A program made the position numbers and the translations under genes. Source: an uncultured Eubacteriales bacterium (GTDB taxonomy: Bacteria; Bacillota; Clostridia; UBA1381; UMGS1253). From it: 40,977 nt of DNA. Below the pieces are notes generated by a model. That model was not told where the DNA came from. It saw nothing but the letters and a program-made list of their open reading frames with translations, and made no database searches. Of the stretch, positions 1-7,080 are shown piece after piece. The DNA lies in assembly GCA_902492065.1 (NCBI GenBank), contig CABUKE010000013.1:1-40977 (forward strand), read 5' to 3'. How positions within the stretch are numbered: position 1 is the first letter of the stretch; every line of letters starts with the position of its first letter.

Positions 1-3000
1 GGGATGCGGTCGTCGAAGTTGTCGTTGACCAGATACAGTTCCGGCGGCGGGGGTGTACTGACCGTTACATCACGGTACTGCGATTTTACAATGCCGGCCT
101 GCGCATAGATATAATGCGCTCCTTCACCCTCCGGCGTATAGGTAAAGTTCGGCCCCGTCGTACTCTGCAATTCTTCGTCTATATACCAATGAATCGTTGC
201 CGGGTCTACATTTTCCGTCGGGGAGTAGGTCACGCTGAAGTTGACCGGCTCCATCGACTCGAGCATCTGCGACAGATTCTCCGGTGTATTGATGGTTAAA
301 TCCTTGATACTGTTATCTGTCAATGGTGCGTCAAGCTGCGTGATTTCAATATCCCCATAATTGGGAATCGCGTCGTACACGATGTAGTATTTCCCATTTT
401 CTTCCTTGGCTTGAATGCACTGGGTACTATCGTTTTGTACAACTTTTGCATAGTTCCAGTTAGCCGGTACCTCGCTCTTGAGCGTGAGCGGGTCAGAAAA
501 ATATTTTTTATCCAAGTTGTGCGTCAGGGAAATGGTGCGCGATGTTCTTGTTGCGGTATCAACAAGTGTGGACGACTGCCGTTCGCGGATATATTTCATC
601 GCTTCGCCCATAGGTGCGACCCAAATTTTCCCTTCTTCTTGCAGTTGACTTGCATAAGCTATATGCGCTTCGCCGATATCTGCCGGAATGGGGCGATAAC
701 CGCCGTCGCTCTGGACGGCTCCGCTTTCATCTTCCCAACAAACAGAATGCCACATCTCTACAAGCCATTTATTGTTTTTAATGGCCTCGTCGAGCCAGCG
801 GTTCATTGTCTGGACGGTTTCTCCGTCATATGGATGATTTTTGTTTTGATATTGCGTACTGCCAACTACCCCCTGTACTTTGATATCGAAGAAATCGTCT
901 TCGCTCATATCAAGGTCGTTGTAGCCGCGCGTCCCATTGCGCATACCATAATAGTTTGCGCGGAGAAGCGGCCACATATTGTTTGTCAGCAACCCATTTC
1001 CTGAACAGTAGAACAGGACATCCTGTCCGGGGAACATTTCCCGCAGTGTCGTCTGAGAACCTATAATTTCCCGTTTTAGGTTTGCGTCCATTACGGCCGC
1101 TTCTGTTGGATGGGTATAGGAGTGGCTCACAATCTCGAGGTTTTTGTCTACCTGTGTCATCTCCAACGCCTGCTTGTAGAACAGATTATTGCTGTCCTGC
1201 ATCCACGTCACAATTGCAAGTGTTGTACCGCGCAGGTTGTACTTTTCAAACCACGGACGGTAATAATCGCGCGTGGATACGCCATAGCCATCGTCCATCG
1301 TAATCGTGTAAATTGCGTCCCGGTCACCTTTTACCTTTGCAATTTCTGTCGTATATTCCAGTGTTTCGCTGTAAGAGACTTCTACAATAGGAGCGAGCAG
1401 CGTCTTATCTTCCATATTATTAATCAGGCTCGCCTTTAAAGTGATACCGGCTTCGTCAGCTACCGGCGTGTCGAGCGTCACCGTCAAGGTCTGCGCGCCG
1501 GAAAGCGTCCTGGTTTCCGTTGCCTTTGACTGGACGAGTGCGCCGTCTTTGTACTGCTCCAAAAGCAGGGTCATTTCCTGTCCCTTTTGGTCATAAACCT
1601 GCACCGTAGCACTTGCTGTTCCAGCGTAAAGCTGTGTTACCTGTTTACCATCAATTTCGATTGCTACCTGCGTGCGCAGCGCCTTGCCAATAGGATAAAT
1701 CGTCATATGGCGGCCGTCTGGCGCGGTCGACACAAGGCGCATTCCTTCCGTAACGGTTTCGCTCCCTGTAACTTTTGTATCGCTTTCATCTACAACCTTC
1801 AAGGTGAGAGCAGCGCCCGCAGTTTTTGGTTCAACCAGCGCGAGAAGTTCGTCTACGGTAACGTTGCCATAGCCGGAAATCGTATTATCTGCCTCAAAAA
1901 TATCTTTTTCTGAGATGAGGGCAGACTGCATAGCGTCTACGTCGAGCGAGTCAATGCTGTAGACCTGGTACAGTGCAAAATTATCCATCCAGACATTGCG
2001 GTTGCCGGTAGACGATGCGTCCGCACTCAGCATAACCTCTGCAAAATAATCAAAATCGTTGTTTAATAAGCTCATGGTAATCGGCTCATCAAAAGCTTTT
2101 TCTCCATTAATGTAGAACTGCGCCTTCTTCGTAATGATGTCGATTGCCATAGTCATGCGATACCACGTATTTGCCTGGTACTGACCAACGCTTTTGCCGT
2201 CGAACGTAACCGAACCGTCCGCGTTCAGATTAATAATATTGTTATAATTGCCGGTGCTGCCGTCCGTTTTTGCATAGCGAACCACAAGCGCAGACAGCGC
2301 GTCGGTTTTATCCGTTTTAAAGTCCCATGTCATGACAAAGGTGTTTCCGATGTCTTTCTTTGTCATGTTCTGCCGGCGAAGACTGATTTTCTGCCCGCTG
2401 GAGGATACCGGCAGGAAACCGTGAATGGTGTTGCTGAAGTCACAGGCAACCCCCTCCATGTACGCGCCGTCATATCCATAGTGGACGTAACCGTTATAAG
2501 ACTGTCCGTTTGTAAGCTTTTGTCCAAGAAAACTGTCAAAGTTTTCGTTTGCAAACTCATTTACAATCGTGTAATCTTTTGTCTTTTCGTTGAAGGTCAC
2601 GCGGTATACCAAATCCTTGCTGTTTGTGATAACTGCGCTGTCCTCAACTGGGATTTCACCCGCGTAGAGCTTTCCGGTATGGCCTGTATAGAGCTGGATA
2701 TGGCTGTAGAACTCATCGACTGGCGTACCAATCGGCGCGCAGATATATCCTTCCGCGTTGCTGAATAGATACTCGGAACTTTCAATCCCAAGCACCTCGT
2801 CCATATACGAGATTTCATATACATCGTACACATTGCCAGAAACCGCCTTGAAAACGGCATATTGCCCCGCTTCTACGCTGCTGCTAACGGCACTGCTCAG
2901 TGTGGAATCACTATAAACGCCCGCTAATTCAGCATTAGACAGGGCCAGTCCCGCTGCGAAATCCTCCTGGGATACTGCGTTGGGAATATAGATTTTTTTA

Positions 3001-4718
3001 TCCGTTTCGCTGACAACATAGTTGCTGCTGCTCGCAATTGTCATCCGGTCTGCCGCTGGGTTGTACGTGCTGTTGTACATCTTCCAATCGTCAAAGCTGA
3101 TTGCAAAGTCGTAGTCGCCCGCTGCGGACGGCATGTTGATCCAGATTTTAAAGCGGCGCAGGAAGTCAACACTGTTGAGTCCATTGTGAATTACAGCGTT
3201 GTCCGTCACACAAATGCCGTTAATATAGACGCTCCAGCGCGCTGCTTTCAAGTTGATAGTTGCCGCTACCTTGTACCAACGATTCGGCTCCCAAGTCAAG
3301 CCTGTGTCGCTTCCGTTCACCTTAATGGTACCGTTTGTTTCAAACGAGGCCAAACTCTTCATATAAGAAGCATTGTTGTTCATTGGAATCTGTATTGCAG
3401 CCGAAGCGGTTGCCGATCGGAGCAGAACCGGAACCTCAAGCGAGATTGTATCGTCTTTGATATCTTCTGCTGCGGCAAAGGTTACGTTCAAATCTGTTTT
3501 GCCATCGTTGTTTTCTCCACCGGTAAAGCCCTCAATTTTTATCTCAAGGCTGTCATCCTCTGCTGTCCGTCCACCAATTCCGCTTGCGGTGGAAACAGTC
3601 GTTGTACCGGAGGAAGCAATATTAGAGCCAATCTCAATCCCGGTTTCGCTCTTGAGCGTTTCAGAGTCGGTAATTGTTTTTCCATCAAAGGACTCGTCAA
3701 GATACGATTTAAGCTGGAATACAGTCATGGCATAATACGCATATGTACCGTCTGCGTTGTTTACGCGGATATATCCGTCCGTCAGCGCATCTGCCATCGC
3801 ATTGCCGGCTGCATCTACAGCATGAAAAGACACTGCGCCATCCGACTGGAAGCCCTGCAGCAGCTCTGCCGGCGACAGCGTACCGGGAACCTGAACCGTT
3901 TTTGCACCGTTATCGATCGTAACGCCCGGATTTGTGTGCGACAGAATAGTAGGCGCGATGACCGGCTCAGATTTGGACAGGCCGACATAAAAGTTATCAA
4001 TGTAATTCCGTGTGAGCGGATATACGCCGTCCTTTTTGGACATAGTCATAAACAGGCGAATCAAATTCAGTTTAGTCGGTGTACTGGTAATGATGCCCGC
4101 TAAGCTGACATTCTCGGCCTTTTTTTCGCCATTGATATATACGTCCAACGTCGTACTTTTCCCAATATGTACAACAAAGTCAAAGCGCACCCATTGATTT
4201 ACCGGAAGGTTATAGCCAATCGGTTTAGAAAGAATACGTACTTCTCCGCTTCCGTTTACAGTTGTCATCATTGTGACAGAGGTTCTGGGCTTGTCCGGAG
4301 TTGCCACCTCAAAGCGCATGTCCTTTACGCCGTTTAAGCTATCGGTTGCAAATTCGAACCCAAAATGTAGAATATCGCCCTGCTCAAATGAATAGCCAAT
4401 ATGTTCTGCTGTGTTGACATTATACTGGACAGCCGGCATGATGTTTCCACCTGCCTGCGTACCGTCATCCGTCTGCGATTCAATTAAGACAGATGTGTCC
4501 GTGGCATCTTTTCCGAGATGCCCGGATACAGGCTTTGCTACAGTAACATTTGGTGTTAGAGAGAGAAAAGACACTTGGCCGATGTTAGTGTTTTCGGTAT
4601 AACCTGTAAAGGTTTCCGTCATGCTCGCATTTGCCGCTAACCCAACGGCAGGGAGCAGTCCTGCGCAAAGCGTAAATGCCAAGAGCAGACACAAAAGTTT
4701 TTTTGCAGATTGTTTCAT
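1..4718 (-). CDS. Large secreted multidomain protein with LamG-like repeats and a NodB/CE4 polysaccharide deacetylase domain (partial, C-terminus off the left edge)
   Basis: About 1572 codons are open from the ATG at 4718 to the window edge; an AGGGGAAAGGAG ribosome binding site sits 7 bases upstream. The first ~30 residues are a classic signal peptide (basic start, leucine-rich core, AxA-like end), so the protein is exported. Concanavalin/LamG-like sandwiches are visible at about residues 60-235, 343-550 and 729-915, each with a 'W.R....I......YINGE' strand pattern, and a fourth seems to start at the edge ('NDNFDD'). Smaller beta modules separate them. A polysaccharide deacetylase (CE4) domain spans about 1125-1345: motif 1 is TMDDG (D1142, D1143) and motif 2 is SHSYTH (H1199, H1203), giving the Asp-His-His metal triad; a late W-x-H-like motif (EMWHS) lies near 1324. 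The usual motif 3 (RxPxG) is not evident. An Ig-like module follows. Known for the family: removal of acetyl groups from chitin, xylan or peptidoglycan sugars. The substrate here is unknown; the LamG modules suggest glycan binding. Confidence 0.85.
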   Translation of the reverse strand, partial: MKQSAKKLLCLLLAFTLCAGLLPAVGLAANASMTETFTGYTENTNIGQVSFLSLTPNVTVAKPVSGHLGKDATDTSVLIESQTDDGTQAGGNIMPAVQYNVNTAEHIGYSFEQGDILHFGFEFATDSLNGVKDMRFEVATPDKPRTSVTMMTTVNGSGEVRILSKPIGYNLPVNQWVRFDFVVHIGKSTTLDVYINGEKKAENVSLAGIITSTPTKLNLIRLFMTMSKKDGVYPLTRNYIDNFYVGLSKSEPVIAPTILSHTNPGVTIDNGAKTVQVPGTLSPAELLQGFQSDGAVSFHAVDAAGNAMADALTDGYIRVNNADGTYAYYAMTVFQLKSYLDESFDGKTITDSETLKSETGIEIGSNIASSGTTTVSTASGIGGRTAEDDSLEIKIEGFTGGENNDGKTDLNVTFAAAEDIKDDTISLEVPVLLRSATASAAIQIPMNNNASYMKSLASFETNGTIKVNGSDTGLTWEPNRWYKVAATINLKAARWSVYINGICVTDNAVIHNGLNSVDFLRRFKIWINMPSAAGDYDFAISFDDWKMYNSTYNPAADRMTIASSSNYVVSETDKKIYIPNAVSQEDFAAGLALSNAELAGVYSDSTLSSAVSSSVEAGQYAVFKAVSGNVYDVYEISYMDEVLGIESSEYLFSNAEGYICAPIGTPVDEFYSHIQLYTGHTGKLYAGEIPVEDSAVITNSKDLVYRVTFNEKTKDYTIVNEFANENFDSFLGQKLTNGQSYNGYVHYGYDGAYMEGVACDFSNTIHGFLPVSSSGQKISLRRQNMTKKDIGNTFVMTWDFKTDKTDALSALVVRYAKTDGSTGNYNNIINLNADGSVTFDGKSVGQYQANTWYRMTMAIDIITKKAQFYINGEKAFDEPITMSLLNNDFDYFAEVMLSADASSTGNRNVWMDNFALYQVYSIDSLDVDAMQSALISEKDIFEADNTISGYGNVTVDELLALVEPKTAGAALTLKVVDESDTKVTGSETVTEGMRLVSTAPDGRHMTIYPIGKALRTQVAIEIDGKQVTQLYAGTASATVQVYDQKGQEMTLLLEQYKDGALVQSKATETRTLSGAQTLTVTLDTPVADEAGITLKASLINNMEDKTLLAPIVEVSYSETLEYTTEIAKVKGDRDAIYTITMDDGYGVSTRDYYRPWFEKYNLRGTTLAIVTWMQDSNNLFYKQALEMTQVDKNLEIVSHSYTHPTEAAVMDANLKREIIGSQTTLREMFPGQDVLFYCSGNGLLTNNMWPLLRANYYGMRNGTRGYNDLDMSEDDFFDIKVQGVVGSTQYQNKNHPYDGETVQTMNRWLDEAIKNNKWLVEMWHSVCWEDESGAVQSDGGYRPIPADIGEAHIAYASQLQEEGKIWVAPMGEAMKYIRERQSSTLVDTATRTSRTISLTHNLDKKYFSDPLTLKSEVPANWNYAKVVQNDSTQCIQAKEENGKYYIVYDAIPNYGDIEITQLDAPLTDNSIKDLTINTPENLSQMLESMEPVNFSVTYSPTENVDPATIHWYIDEELQSTTGPNFTYTPEGEGAHYIYAQAGIVKSQYRDVTVSTPPPPELYLVNDNFDDRI

Positions 4719-4755
4719 GTTAGAACTCCTTTCCCCTTACAATTTGTTTCTTATA

Positions 4756-4784
4756 ATTATATAATTTGTACTTGTAGATGTAAA
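4756..4784 (-). promoter_or_regulatory. Sigma-A promoter for the secreted deacetylase gene
   Basis: On the minus strand TTTACA (4784-4779) and TATAAT (4761-4756) are separated by exactly 17 bases and lie about 38 bases upstream of the start codon. This is a near-consensus vegetative promoter. No operator was recognised beside it. Confidence 0.7.
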
Positions 4785-4871
4785 TGAGGTTAAATGATTA
4801 TGGTAAAAATAGATAAAAACATGTTTATAATTTGATATATTTCTGTATGGGAACAAATTTTCGTTTATCTA

Positions 4872-4900
4872 TTGACAAAGAACTTATGTTCTGTTATACT
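4872..4900 (+). promoter_or_regulatory. Consensus sigma-A promoter for the LysM gene
   Basis: TTGACA (4872-4877) and TATACT (4895-4900) with a 17-base spacer. The spacer contains an entire LexA-type palindrome, so a bound repressor would block RNA polymerase directly. Confidence 0.85.
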
Positions 4901-4920
4901 TAATACAGAACATAAGTTCT
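4879..4920. promoter_or_regulatory. Two LexA (SOS) operator boxes, mirror copies of each other
   Basis: Box 1 (4879-4892) reads AGAACTTATGTTCT and box 2 (4907-4920) reads AGAACATAAGTTCT. Each fits the Gram-positive LexA core GAAC-N4-GTTC, and box 2 is the exact reverse complement of box 1. Box 1 lies between -35 and -10, box 2 at and just after the expected transcription start. Centres are 28 bases apart. The location and sequence make tight SOS repression of the downstream gene the best reading; LexA binding itself is inferred. Confidence 0.8.
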
Positions 4921-4945
4921 TTTGAAAAATTGAGAGGTGTTATAT

Positions 4946-5254
4946 ATGAATATGACGAAAAAAAGACTTGTTGTAAAGAATCGCTTTCGGTTTACTGTTT
5001 TTCTGATTTTGCTGTTTGTGCTTGTAGGTGTCACCGTGTTTGCATTCATGTTTCCGGGGCAGACAAGCGCCGATGTGAGCCATAAGACGGATGTTGTCTG
5101 TGTCGCGGCAGGGGATACGCTTTGGAGCATAGCGAGCGAATACAGCGACGGACAGGGGGACGTCCGGGAAATGGTATACCGGATAAAGGCGCTCAACCGT
5201 CTGCCGTCCGCTGATTTGTTTGCCGGACAGACGCTTCTCGTGCCGCTGAATTAG
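4946..5254 (+). CDS. Membrane-anchored LysM protein, YneA-like SOS cell-division inhibitor candidate
   Basis: The product has 102 residues: a basic N-terminus, one transmembrane helix at about 14-35, and a single LysM domain at about 49-100 ('VAAGDTLWSIASEY' through 'LFAGQTLLVPLN'). This is the architecture of YneA from Bacillus, which is induced by DNA damage and delays septation. LysM would face the wall and bind peptidoglycan. The start is placed at the ATG at 4946 because GAGAGGTG at 4932-4939 sits 6 bases upstream; an in-frame GTG at 4937 lies inside that ribosome binding site. Two LexA boxes cover the promoter. In Bacillus yneA lies beside lexA; here no lexA is in the window. The function is inferred from architecture plus regulation; LysM sequence alone is too general to prove it. 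Confidence 0.75.
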   Translation: MNMTKKRLVVKNRFRFTVFLILLFVLVGVTVFAFMFPGQTSADVSHKTDVVCVAAGDTLWSIASEYSDGQGDVREMVYRIKALNRLPSADLFAGQTLLVPLN

Positions 5255-5289
5255 TAGAAAATGAATACGACGATTAAGTTATAATTGAA

Positions 5290-5329
5290 AAAGTACGGAC
5301 GCCGCATTTTTGTGCAGTGTCCGTACTTT
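5290..5329. terminator. Bidirectional intrinsic terminator between the LysM gene and nagB
   Basis: An 11-bp perfect stem (5290-5300 with 5319-5329, AAAGTACGGAC) is flanked by A-rich sequence on one side and T-rich on the other. It separates two convergent genes and can serve both. Confidence 0.75.
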
Positions 5330-5349
5330 AATTTTGTATCAATTTAGCG

Positions 5350-6057
5350 TTACGCTTCTCCGTTTGCTTCTTCATCAATTACAACGGTTACATCATTGTG
5401 GAGCTGCAACAGCGACGCTGGAACATCCGTCGTAACTTCACCGGAGAACATCTTCCTTACGACGTCTGCCTTGTTTTTTCCGCTGGCAAGGACGAGAATC
5501 TTTTTTGCGCGCATAATACCGCCCAATCCGAGCGTCAGCGCGCGACGCGGCACGTCGTCTTTGTTTGCAAAAAAGCGCGCGTTTGCCTCGATCGTAGACT
5601 CTGTAAGGTCTACTGCATGGGTCCCGACACTGAGCGACTCTGCCGGCTCATTAAAGCCGATGTGCCCGTTTATACCGAGGCCGAGTATCTGCAAGTCAAT
5701 TCCGCCGGCCTGCTCGATGGCCTTGTCGTACCGGCGGCACTCCGCCTCAGCATCTGCCGCTTCGCCGTTTGGAATATCTTTGCTTTTCACCGTTATGTAC
5801 TGGAACAGGTTATCGTTCATAAAATACGCATAACTCTGGTCATTCGCTTTTGCAATCGGATAGTATTCGTCCAGATTGTAGGCGGAAAGATTGGAAAAGT
5901 CCAGCGGCATTTCCCGCAGGCATTTGTACAGGCCAATCGGGGTCGAGCCGGTCGCAAGCCCCAGCACGCTGTCCGGCTTTGCTTTGATTTGCGCTGCAAC
6001 AATGTCTGCGCCGCATTTTGACATTTCTTCGTAGTTTTTGCACACAATTTTTTTCAT
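5350..6057 (-). CDS. nagB: Glucosamine-6-phosphate deaminase
   Basis: This 235-residue cytoplasmic enzyme converts glucosamine 6-phosphate to fructose 6-phosphate and ammonia, the step that feeds amino sugars from chitin, mucin or cell wall into glycolysis. Visible motifs are the phosphate loop LATGSTP (34-40), NLDEYY (61-66) with the catalytic acidic pair, and the family signature GLGINGHIGFNEP (126-138) with the catalytic His132. The length is close to the short Firmicutes NagB form (about 240). The ATG at 6057 is chosen because GGAGG at 6066-6070 lies 8 bases upstream; an in-frame TTG at 6072 overlaps that site. It is divergent from an AraC-type regulator, which probably controls it. No nagA or glmS ribozyme is nearby. 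Confidence 0.95.
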   Translation of the reverse strand: MKKIVCKNYEEMSKCGADIVAAQIKAKPDSVLGLATGSTPIGLYKCLREMPLDFSNLSAYNLDEYYPIAKANDQSYAYFMNDNLFQYITVKSKDIPNGEAADAEAECRRYDKAIEQAGGIDLQILGLGINGHIGFNEPAESLSVGTHAVDLTESTIEANARFFANKDDVPRRALTLGLGGIMRAKKILVLASGKNKADVVRKMFSGEVTTDVPASLLQLHNDVTVVIDEEANGEA

Positions 6058-6105
6058 AATTTTTGCCTCCAAAAATAATATTCAGATATGATTCAATTTT
6101 TAAAA

Positions 6106-6134
6106 TTGACAATATTCTAGAAAGTCTATATAAT
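6106..6134 (+). promoter_or_regulatory. Consensus promoter of the AraC-type regulator
   Basis: TTGACA (6106-6111) and TATAAT (6129-6134) with a 17-base spacer, about 94 bases upstream of the start codon. Confidence 0.75.
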
Positions 6135-6145
6135 AATTATTATAT
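6128..6145. repeat. Perfect 18-bp palindrome over the -10 element, possible operator
   Basis: ATATAATAATTATTATAT is a perfect palindrome that covers the -10 hexamer of the regulator gene and also supplies a TATAAT on the opposite strand. It lies in the only intergenic space between nagB and its divergent regulator. It could be an operator, a shared divergent promoter core, or simple AT-rich DNA. Confidence 0.4.
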
Positions 6146-6227
6146 CATTATAACGAAAATTACGGCCCGGTTCCCGGAGAAAATTGCGGAGAATTAGTAT
6201 AAAATTGTTAAGGTTGGAGATAAGACC

Positions 6228-7076
6228 ATGCAAGACATTAACCTTTATGAAAAAATCATTATGTACGACGATAAATTTCCAGTCAAGCTCGGCATGGCAA
6301 AGAAGGAGGGCATGGTGCCGGAAACGCTGCTGTTTTCGAGCCATTGGCACGAGCATCTCGAGCTTTGGTATTTGAAAAGTGGGACTGTCAACATTAGCCA
6401 TAATGGCCGGGCGACGGTGATTCATGGGGGGGACCTGGCGATTGCGAATAGCAACGAACTGCATGCGGCCCATTCGGTCAGTGAAGCTATGGAATATTTT
6501 TCTATCATCATTGACCCGAAGTTTTTTGCCACAGAGCTGGGACAGGGGCATTTCGTGTTTCATAATATTATTAGCGGCGATACTGCAGTAAGGAATTTCT
6601 ATCAGGAGATTTTTGAGGAGTATCAAACACATGCGGTGGGCTACGACATGGCGATTAAGGCGAAGCTGTACGAGCTGCTCGTCTATCTTGTGCGTAACCA
6701 TATTGCCCGCCACATTACGCAGGAGGAATACATTGCCCGCGCCAATAAACTCGACCGGATTCTACCGGCCGTACAGTACATTGAAAGCCACTATAACACA
6801 GAAATTTCGTATTCAGAGCTGGCCCGGCTTTTAAATGTCAGCAAGTATCACTTCTGCCATCTGTTCAAGGAAGCGACCGGGAAAACTGTTGTCCAATACA
6901 TCAACGACGTGCGGCTCGACAAGGCTTATCATTTGCTGAAAAACACCGATATGAATATTACGCAGATTTCTATGAGCGTGGGTTTTAATGATATGAATTA
7001 TTTTAGCCGCCTGTTCCGGAAACAGAAAAACATATCGCCCTCAAAGGTGCGGAGCCAGGAAACCCGCGCGCTGTAA
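6228..7076 (+). CDS. AraC-family transcriptional regulator with N-terminal cupin sensor
   Basis: The 282-residue protein has an N-terminal cupin-like sensor at about 20-140 ('HWHEHLELWYL', then 'GGDLAIANSNELHAAHS') and a C-terminal pair of helix-turn-helix motifs at about 180-278. These include 'YSELARLLNVSKYHFCHLFKEATG' and 'ITQISMSVGFNDMNYFSRLFRK', the second matching the AraC signature. Such proteins usually bind a small sugar and activate neighbouring transport or catabolic genes. It is transcribed away from nagB, so control of amino-sugar use is the simplest inference. The ligand is unknown. The ATG at 6228 is preceded by a purine-rich AGGTTGGAGATAAG region. The 3' end is only 4 bases from the convergent membrane-protein gene. 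Confidence 0.9.
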   Translation: MQDINLYEKIIMYDDKFPVKLGMAKKEGMVPETLLFSSHWHEHLELWYLKSGTVNISHNGRATVIHGGDLAIANSNELHAAHSVSEAMEYFSIIIDPKFFATELGQGHFVFHNIISGDTAVRNFYQEIFEEYQTHAVGYDMAIKAKLYELLVYLVRNHIARHITQEEYIARANKLDRILPAVQYIESHYNTEISYSELARLLNVSKYHFCHLFKEATGKTVVQYINDVRLDKAYHLLKNTDMNITQISMSVGFNDMNYFSRLFRKQKNISPSKVRSQETRAL

Positions 7077-7080
7077 GACA

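Noticed and set aside
411..4103. Several long plus-strand open frames (for example 411-1004 and 3186-4103)
   Set aside because: They are antisense shadows of the secreted deacetylase gene, which has a signal peptide, promoter, ribosome binding site and conserved catalytic motifs.
4720..4936. A lexA gene beside the YneA-like gene
   Set aside because: The divergent gene is the secreted deacetylase; no helix-turn-helix or Ser-Lys protease protein is encoded anywhere in the window.
6058..6227. glmS-type ribozyme or other riboswitch between nagB and its regulator
   Set aside because: The region is AT-rich with promoter elements and a palindrome only; no conserved ribozyme core is seen.
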